The notes under the pieces were generated by a model, which had not been told where the DNA came from, searched no databases, and was given only the letters and a program-made list of their open reading frames with translations. 64,000 bases of DNA from Xestospongia muta (lineage: Eukaryota > Porifera > Demospongiae > Haplosclerida > Petrosiidae): the NCBI GenBank assembly GCA_963693285.1, contig OY848917.1:10230192-10294191 (forward strand), read 5' to 3'. The first letter of the stretch is position 1; each line of letters starts with the position of its first letter. Below are positions 21,904 through 36,900 of this stretch, in pieces. Position numbers and translations under genes: made by a program.

Positions 21904-24900
21904 CTATGTTAAAAAGTGGAAATATAAATTTTAATTGATCAAAAGATGTTTTTAGGTATATACTATACTTGTGACTTGTAACATTAATTTAATAGGACAT
22001 CACTCTCTATTAAAATGTGCTCTTATTTATCAAGGAATTATCAATGTAGTATTGAATCAATGTTAACAATTAAAATATACAATGAATACAAACTTACTAC
22101 ATTGAATAGTGACATCTTCTGAATGACTACATCTATAATCTGGGTTAGTAGGACAACCTTGACAAGAGCTTAAACATGTATAACTCTCACTACAAGCTAA
22201 GTTACTCATCCAAATAACTTGTGAAGAGTTACCAGACCTATAATTTTACAATAGTAAATAGTGTAATCTATTCTACTACTTGTATACTTACAAGGCAAAA
22301 TGATTATAATTTGTATAGTTAGAATATCCCAATTGTTTACAGATTACAAGTGCATCATTAGGATCAAATCCATCATCACATATTGTTCCCCACTGTCCAT
22401 GACAATAGACCTCCACACGTCCTTCATTAGAGTATGTTCCTCCTTGAAGACGTACCATACCTGGGTAAGGATTATTGTCCCAAATTCTAGTGGTATCTAC
22501 AATAATATTGATAAGATGTACAACTGTCAAATTAAGTAAATTGTACTCACAACAATTGACAGTAGCATCAAAAGAATTAGAACTGCATGCACTATCAATA
22601 GTTGTAGAATAAAAGCACTGGAAGATAGTGAGGTAATTGTTGTGAGGACAGTTGAAATCATCCAGTAACATTGGGCTGTAGTCAGTGCCATAACTGAAAC
22701 ATTAATGTTGTAATTACTTATGTCCAACAATGCATTATGTCTAACAGTGAAAATCCAGCTCTAGAGTAACTTGATGCTCCAGTGTATCCTAACTGATGAC
22801 AAATGACATCAGCTTCATATAGACCATAATTGTAGTCAACACAGATATTGCCCCATTCACTGTTGAGGTATACTTGAACTATACCATAGTAATAGGAAGA
22901 TAAAGTGGCTCCATTACGATATAGCCGTACAGTACCTTCTGAAACTAATCAAATAAAACAATATTGAATTTTTTTATTATACAAATAATTATATACCAGC
23001 TTTTCTTCCATGAATGCAAGACAATTTAGTGGCAGTAGTTGTATAAACAATGTTAAAAGCTAGAGAGCAAAAAAGAAAACATAATTTCTAAAATGAGTAA
23101 TTCTTAACAAGCAATTATGTAGCCCAATAACAAAAATGTTTAGGTATCGTTTTTACACTAAGTGATAATATATTTTACATTAACTTACTACATTCAATAG
23201 TCACGTCTTTAGAGTGACTACAACCAGTGTTATTAGTACTATGTGGACATGTATTACTGTCAATAAAGCAAGAGTCTGAATAGGAACTGTTCATATAAGA
23301 AAGCCAAATTGGAACAAATGAGCTCCCAGGTCTAATAAAATGTATAATTAATATATTAATGTTATGCTAATTTATACCATCCATCTTACAGTATCAAATG
23401 GTTATAGTTTACATATCCTGTATATCCAAGTTGTCTGCAAACAGTATAGGCATCTTTAAAATCAAATCCATCATTACATATTGTTCCCCATTGTCCATTA
23501 CAGTAGACTTCAACACGTCCTTGATTAGAATAACGACCTTTCTGGAGACGTATCATACCATGGTAGCGATAGCTGTCCCAGATTCTAGTATAATCTGCCA
23601 AAGATTTTTAAAATTTGGGATGGATACAATGATTCAACTTACAACAGTGCACAGTTGCATCATAATGGTTAGAGTTATTACATCCACTATCAATGTATGT
23701 AGAATAAGAACATTGTAATATATTGAGGTAGGTGTTGTGAGCACAACTGACATCATCCAGTAACATTGGGTAATAATCTGTACCATAACTAAGTATGCAA
23801 ATATATTATGGACTCCAGTCTACATAGTAATAACTTCACCTTACTAATCCAGCTCTAGAGTAACTTGAAGCTCCAGTATATTCCAACTGATGACAGATGA
23901 CATCAGCTTCATATTGATTGTAGTCATTATCATCACAGATATTGCCCCATTGTCTATTATACCATATCTGTACTATACCATAATAATAGGATGATGGGGT
24001 AACTCCATTACGATAGAGACGCATGATACCCTCTGAAACTAATTAAGATAAATAAGAATATGAGGACATTTTATACAAAATATGTACAAATACCATACCT
24101 CCTGCACTTCCATGAATACAAAATGATTTTGTGACAGTATTTATATAAGCTGTATTAACAGCTAAAGAAAAATAAACATACAATTATACATAGTCAAATA
24201 AGTAATTGAACAAATATAGACTTGTAAGAAGGACTTATCCAACTTACTACATTCAATTGTTACATCCTTAAAGTGACTACAACCAGTGCTATTAGCAGTA
24301 CTTGGACAAGTATTACTATCAACAAAACAAGAGTCTCTATAGGAACTGTTCATGTGTGAAATCCAGATTTCTATAGATGAGCTTCCAGGTCTACAGAATA
24401 TTAAACTCATTCTATTTTCAGTTAACAGTTAACATACATTGTCAAATGGTTATAATTTACATATCCTGTATATCCCAGTTGTCTACAAAGAGTTTGAACA
24501 TCATTAGAATCAAATCCATTAGCACATATTGTTCCCCACTGTCCATTACAATAGACTTCAACACGTCCTTGATTAGAATATCGACCTCCTTGTAGACGTA
24601 CCATTCCAAGATAAGGATCATTGTCCCATATTCTAGTAACATCTGTTATAGAACTAGAAATTTAGCAATGATTGAAGTCATACAACTCACAGCAATAGAC
24701 AGTGGCATCATAAGAGTTAGTACATCCACTATCAATATTTGTAGAGTAAAAGCATTGTAGAATATTGAGGTAGTAATTGTGAACACAGTTAACATCATCC
24801 AGTAACATTGAATAAGAGTCTGTTCCATAACTAAGTAAAGGAATATAAGACTCTCTATTGATTTAGAAAACCTTTACTTCACTAGTCCAGCTCTAGAGTA

Positions 24901-27900
24901 ACTTGTAGCTCCAGTATATCCTAACTGATGACAAATGACATCAGCTTCATATTGATCATAGTCATCATCATGGCAGATATTGCCCCACTGTCCATTATAT
25001 CGTATCTCTACTATGCCAAAGTGATAGAGGGATGAAGTCACTCCATTATGAAAGAGACGTACAACACCATTGCTATTAGGAAAGTCTATGTAAGAAGCAA
25101 TAGTATACAATACACGATAGTAAGTTCTTCTCTCCTCTTATTCTCTTACCACATGTAGATTCAGTGTTAATTGGTTTCCTGTATGATGTGCTGTAAGCTA
25201 AGGAGCAGAAAGATTTCATAACATTAAATTATCAACTTACTACATTCCACAACGACTTCTTCAGAGTGTGTACAATTACTTACAGCTGTAGATGGACAAA
25301 TATTATTATATGTGATGCATTGATCTGATAAATAACTGTTCATATTATTCAACCATACTGTTTGAGACATTTTGGATCTGCCAAAAAATTGATATAAAAC
25401 AGTCATTGCTATATTTTTGCTATTGTTGCCATACAAACTATTAGATCATGTGAACAAATGCCAATATATTACCCATAAAAAAGGCTGTAACTAAAATGTG
25501 CAGAATATCCTAGTTGTCTGCAGATAGCATTAGCATCATCAGAATCAAATCCATCATCACATATTGTTCCCCACTGTCCATTACAGTAGATTTCCACACG
25601 TCCTTGATTAGAATAAGTACCTCCTTGCAGTCGTATCATACCAAGATAAGGATTACTGTCCCAAATTCTAGTGATATCTGTAAAAATATCATTAAGTTAT
25701 CACTGAACAGACTTGACTCCACTCACAGCAGTAAACAGTAGCATCTTTAGAGTTAGAATTACAATAACTGTCAATTTTTGTAGAGTATGAACACTGTAAG
25801 ATTGTAAGATAGTTGTTGTGGTCACAGTTGACATGATTTAGTCTCATTGAATTGTAGTCAGTACCATAACTAGGACAAAAATAATGTACAAGCCACTAGA
25901 ATTTTATAAACTGACCTCACTAATCCAGCTCTAGAATAACTAAAGGCACCAGTATATCCTAATTGATGACATATGACATCAGCTTCATATTGATCATAGT
26001 CAGTATCATCACAGATATTGCCCCACTGTCCATTATACCATATCTGTACTATACCATAGTAATATGAAGATGCGGTGACTTCATTTCGATAAAGACGTAC
26101 TACACCATTACCAGATGGTAAAGTATTAGCAACTACTGAGGGGCAATAGTTTGCACTGGATGAGGAGGTCTTTGCTAAAGATAATTAATAAACAAACATA
26201 GCAACTTGAAATTAGTGTTTTAAAATTCATAGTAGCTTAAAAAATAGGTTTAACACAATCTACAAAAGTATTAAAATAACAAAGTCATATAGACATAGTT
26301 GTGGTGTGCATCAGAAGCCTTACTTCAAATCATAAACTTTTCAAAAGTGCAGGTATTATTTTGATGTATAATACCTCCATTACATTCATTTAGTTAAAGA
26401 AGGGACAGTGTTAACTGCTTGTTCAAATATTTCTAGAAGTTACTAATTAATTCCAGTCGTGATTGCATTGGGATTACTATTATAGCTTACTACAAGCAAT
26501 TGTGACATCTTGTGAATGAGTACAACTGGTTACACTTGATGTATGGCAAGCATTATTTGATCCAAAGCATTTATCATTTGATTTGCTACTCATTTGTGTT
26601 GACCATATAGGTTGAATAGTTGGACCAGGTCTGTAATATAATGAACAGAGTTATATGACAACAAATGCATAGTAGGATTACATACATCTTTAAATGATTA
26701 TAGTTTGTATATCTAGTATATCCAAGTTGTTTACAGATAGTATTAGCATCATTTGGATCAAATCCATCATTACAGATTGTTCCCCACTGTCCATTACAGT
26801 AGACCTCCACACGTCCTTGATTAACAAAGTCATCTCCTTGGAGACGTATCATACCAGGATAAGGATTACTTTCCCAAATTCTTGTGGTATCTGTTAAAAT
26901 AAATATTTTCTGAATGTATAATATATTAGATAGAACTAACAGCAGTACACAGTAGCATCATAACTGTTAGTACACCCTCTGTTAATAGATGTAGAGTAAT
27001 AACATGATAAGATAGTAAGGTAGACATTTTCCTGACAGTTGACATTGTGCATTACCATTATACTATGGTCAGTTCCATAACTAAACAAATTGATTATAAT
27101 TTTAATTAACTTAACAATAATTTAACCTCATTAATCCAGCTCTAGAGTAACTTGAGGCACCAGTATATCCTAACTGATGACAGATGACATCAGCTTCATA
27201 TTGATCATAGTCATAATCATCACAGATATTACCCCATTCACCATTGATATAGACCTGTACTATACCATAGTAATAGGAGGATGAAGTGAGTCCATTATGA
27301 AAGAGACGTACAACACCATTGCCATCAATATTCTCTAAATTAATGATATAATTATAATAAGTAAAAGATTTATTAGTTATATTATATAAAAACTTTATTC
27401 TTACCACAAGTAGATATTCTATTTGTTGATTTTAAGTTGTTTGTCTTGTAAGCTAAAAGGATAGACTCATTGTAAATGCATATTTACATTAGCTATTCGA
27501 TTTCTACTTGGCACTATAGACATTTTGAAATAGTGTTATCATACATTATTTTTTTAATTAGCCTAATCTAGCACAAAGTGGCAAGTTTGAGCTAAAACTA
27601 CAAATATACACTCATAAACAAGTGGTCAAGTTATATCATTTATACTTACTACATTCTATAGTGACATCTTTAGAGTGGTTACAGTTGATTACTGAGATTA
27701 ATGGACAGGAATAACTAGAACCATAACATGTGTCTGACAAAGAGCTAGACAAGTATGTTCCCCAAATTGGTTGACTAGAATTGTCAGGTCTATGACAATA
27801 TATATACATTGTATATCCACATTACTTAAGAGATTGCAATTGTTACAAATATTATTATAATTAAAAGATGTTAACATTATTACTCACAGACTAAGGTGGT

Positions 27901-30900
27901 TAAAATTATAGTAACTGTTATATCCCAGCTGTTTACAGACAGTTGATGCATTATTAGAACCAAATCCATTATCACATATTGTTCTCCACTGTCCATTACA
28001 GTAAATTTCCACACGTCCTTTATTAGAATCACTACCTCCTTGTAGTCGTATCATACCTGGGAAAAGATTTGTGTCCCAGATCCTAGTGGTATCTATAACA
28101 AATATATGGATTTACATATTTATGATAACTGACAGCAGAGCACAGTAGCATCATAATCACTAGTACAACTTTGAGAACTTGATGTAGAGAAAGAACACTG
28201 AAAGATAGTGAAGTAGCTCCTATGAGCACAATTAAGATTATACATCAATGTAGAAAGCACATCAGTACCATAGCTAAAACAAAAGAAAATATATTGTAGA
28301 CATGTTTTTATGAACATAAAATAGGAGCTGGTACTAACTTTACTTCCTCAGCTCTATAGTAACTTGAGGCTCCAGTGTATCCTAATTGATGACAGATGAC
28401 ATCAGCTTCATATTGACCATAGTCATTATCAACACAGATATTGCCCCACTGTCCATTATACCAAATCTGTACTATACCATAATAATAGGAAGATGAAGTG
28501 ACTCCATTATGATAGAGACGCACAATACCATTACTTTGGGGAAACCCTAAAGCTAAATACATAAATGTGATAACAAATTTTGGAACATACCAATTATTCA
28601 AATGTTTATGCTAGCCACAAAAAGCTTACACATTTATCTTACCACATAGTGATGGTATTGTATTACTTGATGTAGAAATCAAACTGTAGTAACCTAAAAG
28701 AACAATGAGTTAGTGATATTGGGCATATTTTTGTGACTTGCTCAATCAAATAATGCATTGTGTACCATAGTAATAAATGTGCAAAGAGTAGTTAAATCTC
28801 TCCATGAATGCTTTGGGATCATATTGAGGGATAAATATAGGAATCCAAAGTTACTTGTGAATGTGATATAGACTGGCTCTAACATGCTTAAATTTACTTG
28901 ATGATAAATTGAAAAATTGTTGTATATTAATAGATTTCACAAACATTTAAAAGCTGGTGTACAATTTGTAATTTTAAATATTAACAGCTATGACATGTTC
29001 TTTAAATCTAACAATAATTTATTATGTAGTTTTCTTATATAAATTATCTATAAATATACCCAACAGTGGCATTAGTAAAACTTGCAAACATGTAAATTTT
29101 CTACACTTACCGCATTTAACTGTCACATCACTGGAGTGATTACACGAAGTTAGAGGGGCTGATGGACAGGAATCTTTTACACTATAACATGTGTCAGAAG
29201 AAGATTTAGACAAAATTTCCCAAATAAGTTGATTGGAACTATTAGATCTATTGTGGTATAATTATATACAAATAACATACATCATTAATTAGATTATTAA
29301 TAAGTGATGTCTAACAATTAACTTACAAATTAAGGTGTTCATAGCTATAATAATAGTTATATCCCAATTGTTTACATATAGTTATAGCATCATTTTGGTT
29401 AAATTCATCATCACATATTGTTCCCCACTGTCCATTACAGTAGATTTCGACACGTCCTTGATTAGAATAAGAACCTCCCTGCAGTCGTATCATACCAGGG
29501 TAAGGATTACTGTTCCAGATCCTAGTGGTGTCTGTAATAAATTAAAATGTATAACAAGATATTAAAGTGTTCAAACTCACAGCAATACACAGTAGCATCA
29601 TAAAGGCTATTATCGTTACATCCACTATCAATGTATGTAGAATATGAACACTGGAAAATAGTGAGGTAGTGTTTACTGGCACAGGAAAGGTCATTCACTC
29701 TCATAGAAAGAGTATCAGTACCATAGCTTCATTAAATTAAATGAAAGTGAACAATATATTTTCATGAAATATTACCTTGTTAATTCAGCTCTACTGTAAC
29801 TTGAGGCTCCAGTATATCCTAACTGGTGACAAATAACATCAGCTTCATATTGACCATAGTCATCATCATTACAGATATTACCCCATCCATTGTTGATATA
29901 GATCTGTACTACACCATAGTAATAGGAAGATTTAGTTATTCCATCATGATAAAGACGTATGGCACCATTACCATCAGGAAAGTCAGCATCTATACAATTA
30001 TGACCACATGGATTAAGTAATATTTTAGTGGTCTAATAATTATTTGTCCTGTATAATAACTCACAACATGTAGAGATGATATTACTTGATTTAGTTTTAT
30101 GGACATTATGAGCTGAACAAAACAAAGAAAGGTATAAGGTACATATTTACATAGAGTTGTTATTAATAAGAATAATTTGTTAGTCATTATAATTAATAAT
30201 TATTATATAAAATGTTTTGTCTACAACCAGTTAGTACAGAAATATATTGCACTTACTACATTCCACAGTAACCTTTTCAGAATTTGTACAGCTAGGTAAT
30301 GGACTTGATGGACAAGAATTATGAGTACTATAACAGATACTAACTGAATTGCTAAGCATATTTGATCCCCAAATTGGTTGACTAGAGTTATCAGATCTAG
30401 ATTTATATTTCAAATATATTTGGATTATTCTACAAGTATTAGTGCTTTGATAACTTACATATTAAGATGACCATAACTATAGTGTTTGTTATATCCTAAT
30501 TGCTTACAGATAGTTAGAGCATCATATCCACCAAATCCATTATCACATATAGTTCCCCACTGTCCATTACAGTAGACCTCCACTCGCCCTTGATTAGAAT
30601 AACTACCACTCTGCAGACGTATCATACCAGAGTAGGGATTACTGTCCCAGATCCTTGTAGAATCTACAACAAATATTAAGAATGAGAATAAAATGCATCA
30701 AGCACTTACAACATGACACAGTCGCATCATAATTGTTATAATAACATTGACCATATTTATATATATGAGTAGAGTAGGAACACTGTAAGATAGTAAGGTA
30801 GTTGTTGCTATCACAGTTGACACGATTTAGTCTCATTGAACTGTAGTCAGTGCCATAACTAGAATATAAACATAGAGGTTCTTGAAAGGGCTTTAAGTTA

Positions 30901-33900
30901 AATGTGTTTACTAACCTCACTAGCTTAGCTCTAGAGTAACTTGAAGCTCCAGTATATCCTAGTTGATGACAAATAACATTAGCTTCACTATAACGGTAGT
31001 AGTAGTCATGACAAATATTACCCCATCCATTGTAATAGACCCTCACAATACCATAGTAATAGGATAATGATGTAGTTCCATTACGATATAAAATGATAGC
31101 ACCATTTGATACAGCTATATGGTAATCAAATTATATATGATTCAATTATTTAAAATAATAATGTTTCATAATCATACAATCCAAAATCTACTCAACTAAT
31201 ACAAAGTAAGCATATACTATGTATTTCCTATTATATTTAACATCATGTGAATTGAAAATCTTGAACTAATAAACATGCATAATAAGAACTAGTAAAATAT
31301 TAATTTGTCATTAATAATGTGTATAATTGTAGTTCTACATTGCTTAGCTAGTTGTAAAATATGTATGTAAGGTTCTGTTCAAAGTAGTATCACTTTGTAT
31401 CCTTAGGTGTGTAGTTTATAGTTTATAATCTTTTTTCAAGTGTCCTTCTACTTAATTTAGACCTGCTTTTATAAGCCCCATATATTCATCTTTACTCACT
31501 CTATTGTAGAGACCACTAGCTCAAAGTTTAGTGAAATATAAAAACAATATATCTTATCATGATCTAATATCGATACTATGGATTTACACTACTCAAATAA
31601 TGTGATAGATTATAGTTTATAGCTCAGCTGCAATACCTTTATATATTCTTGTCAATATCCAGTTGTCAACTAGTGCGCTATACATTTGGTAAATGACCCG
31701 TATTGGGTCATTTAGCAAGTGTAAAGTTCAGTAAGTATTTATTAACAGAATAGTATAGTGACTAAATATACACTCTTTTTAATGTAAATATAATGAGTCA
31801 GTCGGCTCTTTTTATACCCTCCCAGGCAGGTCCAATCTGATTGATCACTTAAAGCCTCATTCTGATTGGTCAACTAGCACATTTATTTTTCTCACGCTGG
31901 TGATCCTCTATTTTTGTCCGTTGTTTACTTCTTTCAAAATGTGTTTGACATATAGTCGGCACATGGTTGCCGTGTGCATTCATGTGGTAGCATTGATCCT
32001 CCACATTCCTCCCCTTCTTCTCTAGTGCAAAGCACAGGTAGTTTCCTTCTCCACAGAGGAGGTGAGATAGTGCATTGGTGTTGGCATTTTCTCTTCCTTT
32101 CCAGTGTTGCATCTGAAAGGTATAAGGTTGTAGTGCTAGGCTCCATCTTGTAAGATGGGCGTTCTTGTCCTTGAAGGTCTGTAGCCAGGTTAGTGCCCAA
32201 TTGTTCGTCTCGAGTGTGAACGGTTTACCAAGTAGGTTAGTAGTGAAAGCTTTGACTTCTAGTAGTATGGCTAGGCATTCTTTTTCAATCATGGAATACT
32301 TCTTATCGTGATCTAATAGCTTCCTGCTATAATAGGCAATATGTTGATCTTGTTTTCCTCCTTGGTAAGTATTGGTCTGACTTCTATATCCAACGCATCT
32401 CTCTGAAGTTGGAATGTTTGGGTGAAGTCTGGATTCTTCAGCATCACTGAATGGCTTAGATCATGCTTGAGTGTCTTGTAAGCGGTTTCAGTTTTTTCAG
32501 TCCATTTTATGTTTTTGGGTAGGCCTTTGTTTGTTAGGTTGGTGAGTGGTTCTTCTTTGGTAGCAAAGTTCTGTACAAATCGTCAATAGTTTCATACCAT
32601 TCCAGGAAACTTAAGACTTCCTTTTTCATTCTTGGTCTAGGCATGTCATTTATTGCCTTGACTTTAATCTTTTCAGGTCCCACTCCTCCTTATCCAATTT
32701 TATGTCCTAAGTAGGTACTTTCAGTCACTCCAAAGTTGCACTTCTTTAGCTTGATGGTCAGTCTGGCATTCTTCAATGACTTAAGACTTGTCGAACATTG
32801 GTAGGTCCTGTCCTCATGTTTCTCCGTAGATGATTATGTCATCCAAGTAAAATCCTGCAAACTCCTCTGTCCCCCTGAGCACTTGGTCCATCAATTGTTG
32901 GAAGGTTGTTGGGGTTCCACTTACTTCAAAAAGCATTACTGTACTGAAGTAATCTTGTGGGCTAGAGAAAGCTGCCTTTTCTTTGTCTGCTTCTTCAATT
33001 GGAACCAGCCAGTAGCCTTTGTTAAGTCTAGCATGATTAAATATTGTGATTGTCTGATGTTGTCTAGGATTTCATCTATTCTTGGCATGGGATAGACATT
33101 AAACATGGTGGCTGCATTTAGTATACAGTAATCCACGCAGATTCAGTTACTTCCATCTTTTTTCTTAACCACAAAAATGGAGCCCAATTGCTGGTGGATG
33201 TTTTGACTACTCAGGTTTTTATTAGTTCATTGAGCTCAGTGATAACGTCCTTCTTCAAAGCTGGCGGAATGTGGTATGGTCCTTCTCTAATTGGTTGTTG
33301 GTTGTTGGTGATGATCTGGTTTTTCACTTTTGTAGTACTTCCGTGTCTGGCTCCAGTGATTGAGGAATACTGATGTAATACATCCTCCATCTGTTTCTGT
33401 TGTTCTTCAGTGAGATTCTCTCCATATTTAGCATCTTTGGGTCTTTGTTGCTCTTCTGTTGGGTAAGGTATATCTTCTTGTTCATCAAAGATTACATTGA
33501 CAAAGTTCTTTTCGGGTGGCTTCCATCATTTCAACATTCTCACATGGAAGATTTTCTTGTCTTTTTGTCCTCCCGGTGTTTCAATTTCACAGTTCACTTT
33601 TCGATTCTCTGTAGCATGGTATGGTCTTTTCCATTTGGCTAGTAATTTCTCAGTTTGAGTAGGTAGTAACACTAGGACTTGGTCTCCTTCCTCTAGTTGT
33701 AGATCTCATGCCTTCTTATGATACCACTCTTTCTGTTTAGTTTGTGGTCGGATCATGTTCTCTTGAACTATATGTTTCACTTTTTCTAGACAATGGTACA
33801 CCTTGTTGACATAATAATTGATTATGTCATTATTTTCTGGCTTTTGTTGTAGCCAACCTTCTTTCAATAAAATCAATGGTCCTCTAATGTCTCATCCTTA

Positions 33901-36900
33901 GACCAATTCAAAAGGACTAAATCCTGTTGATGTCTGTGGCACTTCTTGATAAACAAAAACAACATATAGGACTTGTTAGTTCCAATCTCTCCCTTCATCA
34001 TCAGTGACTTGATGTAACATCTGTTTCAGAGTCTAGTTGAACCATTTAACCAATCCATCTGTCTGTGGGTGGTATGGTGTGATCTTGATAGGCGTTACTT
34101 CTATCATTCGGTACAATTTTTGTAGTAGTTAAGAGGTTAAGTTAGTCCCTTGGTCTGTGAGTATTTCCTTTGGTACGCTGTTGTCTGGAAAATACTTCAA
34201 TTAGCTCCTCGGTGACTGCGAGTGGTGTAAACTTCTTCAGTGGGATAGCTTCTGGGTTTCAGGTGACAAGATCTATTCATATTGTAGTGTAAGTACATCC
34301 AGTGTTGATTTATATTTCCACTGGTGGTCCTCTGTTGATAAGTCCCCTGACATTTGTAGGTTGGCTCTTGCCTTTGAATCTGGTTTAGTTCTTTTTTTGG
34401 GACCTCTCTCAGAATGAAGATCTCTACAGTACACTCTCGAGCATAGTGTCTGGTTGTTTACACTTGAAGCAGGTCACTACTATATTCACATTTGGCTTGC
34501 TGTAGCTCTTTCCATTGCCATTTTCCTTCTTAATTGGGGTCGATGGTTTGGAGTAGGACTTCTTGGATACTTTCCCGGGCCATCTAGTGGTGGGAGTTAC
34601 CTTGGTTGTCTCTCCTTGGTATTGATAGTAATTCTGAGCTTCCTGAACTGCCTCCTGTGGGATAGTAGGTGGGTTCTCTCTCACCTACAACAATACTTCA
34701 TATGGTAGTCCATTCAAAACTTGTTCCAACGCTATGGCATCTATCACTGTTGGTGATGCCCCAAAATGACCTATTCATCATCTTGTATAGGTGACTGCCT
34801 TAAATGCCATTTCTTCCAATCCCTCCTAGTTATGGTACCTCAAGCTCCTCAGCTTGATGCATTGGTCTTCTAGGCTGATTTTGAATCGTCAAAGTAGGGC
34901 TCCTTTCACGTCTTTATAGTCAGCATTGTCTCTGACTTCATTGTATCTCATCAAGGCCTTGACTATCAGCAAAGGTATCAATTGTATCAGCTAATATCCT
35001 GGATCTACTTGTGAGGCGTGCATCACCATCTCGAAAACTTGTAGTTAATCTTCAATATCATCCCCTTCCTTGTGAGGCTGTATAGTGACTCACGGTACTG
35101 TTGGAGTCCTCTCCTTTGTATGTTCACATTGGTTTATTACTTCTCATTGTTGTTGTTGCAGTTTCATCTGGCATTGCTGGGCTTTAGCCAACTGGGCCAT
35201 AGCTCTCACCAGTTGTTCCATTTCCACCTCCTCCTGTTTACCCTTTTGTTATTGTAAAGTTCTTCATCGTTGATGGTGTTACTTTGTTCGCAAGCTCCTG
35301 ATACTACCAGATAATCAACAATTAGTCTAGGTCACAATCAAGGCCTTTGATCAGGTTGATTATACTCCCTTTCACTAGGATGGTTGTAATCTTCGTTATT
35401 TGATTCCCAGATGTCATCAGGTTTGGAGATGAAGTCTGAGTAATCACTTTTTCATCCATGGTGAGGGCAAGTCACTCCTGGTTGGATGATTGGTAGTCTG
35501 CTTGAGTGGGCTTCTTACTGGCAACTGTTACAGAGAGATCCCACCCCAGCCACCAAAACTGTCAACTATTGCACTTTTTGCTTGCTAATTGACTTGTATT
35601 CAGTAAAATATTTATTGACAGAATAGTGTAGTGACTAAATATAATTTTTTTTTAAAATCTAAAACTAATGAGTCAGTCAGCTACTTTTATACTCTCCTGG
35701 GCAGGTCTAATCTGATTGTTCACGTAAAGCCGCATTCTGATTGGTCAACTTGGCGCATTTATTTTTCTAACGTTAGTGATCCTGTAGCTCTGACTGTTGT
35801 TTACTTCTTTAAGCATGTGGTTGGCGCATGGTTGGCAGATGGTCACCATGTACCTTCGTGTGGTAGCATTGATTTGCCACACAAGTAATATAAAATCCAT
35901 AAGTAATTAAAATGTAAAATACGAATTCTTAATAATTATATTGATTTTGTAATTATTAATGAATTTAATAGTAGCTTTAAGTTGCTTAGCTAGTTGTAAA
36001 AATTAAAGGAATTTCTATTTTTGAGAATTGCTTTTATAAGCAACATATATTCATCTTTACTCACTCCATTGTATAGACAGATTAACCTAATTACAAACAA
36101 TTAACATACCACTATAAGACTACTAATTAATAGTTTAATGAAATATCAAAACAATATAAATACTCATCCAATGTAGAAATTTAATATATTAAAAATGATG
36201 GGATAGTGACAAACTATACTAGTCACTGACTTTATGGCTACTACATGATAACATAATATCAGATGACACAAATGGCATTGCACAATATTTAGGTATATAC
36301 AATGTCATCAAAATTGTTGTTACTATTATAGTACTATTCTGTATTATTATAAATAATGTTGCATCCTTATTAACTGAATCAATTAACAATTATCATGTAT
36401 GTAGGTATGGAAGCAGAGTGAGATGGCCCAAACTTCAGACATGGCCTGGTCATAGTGTTATGTTTGTGAACTATAACAAAAACTAAAATCTTTTTAGTTT
36501 ATTCTAGTTATATTTTAGCTAAATAATTTTATAACTAACTAAAATTATTCTAAAATATTATTGTTCAATGTTTTCGTTTAATAATATATTAATTACTATC
36601 TTACCTTTATTCAATTAATTTCTCCTTCGATTAGCACATGCAATAAGAGTTTGCTTTATTTAGTGACTTTTCTATAGTCTATAAGCATACTGAATGATCT
36701 ATTAGCTTTATAGTACAGGTCAAGTAATAATCTCCATCACTTTATCTATATTATTTAAAATTACATGTAATAACTTAAACAATCAGTACAGGGAATAACT
36801 AACTATAACTAAAAGTAAAAACGAAAACTAAAACAAAACTATCTAGTAGCCATAGGACAGTCAGATCCTTGGGTCACATACCATAACGCTTAAAGTTTAT

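Larger units (their letters stand above)
31664..35881 (-). mobile_element. Decayed Ty3/gypsy-like LTR retrotransposon with Gmr1-like domain order
   Basis: Two direct LTRs (31664-32005 and 35560-35881) bound about 3.5 kb of coding remnants read on the minus strand. Domain order in transcription is gag with zinc knuckle, integrase, reverse transcriptase, RNase H, then a polypurine tract and the 3' LTR. No integrase fits between RNase H and the LTR. LTR ends are TG...CA. A primer-binding site and polypurine tract are in place, and the 5-bp flanks ccagt/caagt may be a mutated target-site duplication. Multiple stops, frameshifts and diverged LTRs show an old, inactive insertion in intron 1 of copy B, in the same orientation as the gene. 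Confidence 0.85.

Noticed and set aside
33388..33642. Plus-strand hydrophobic frames inside the LTR element (for example 33400-33642)
   Set aside because: They are antisense to the integrase and RT remnants, which carry the recognisable motifs.
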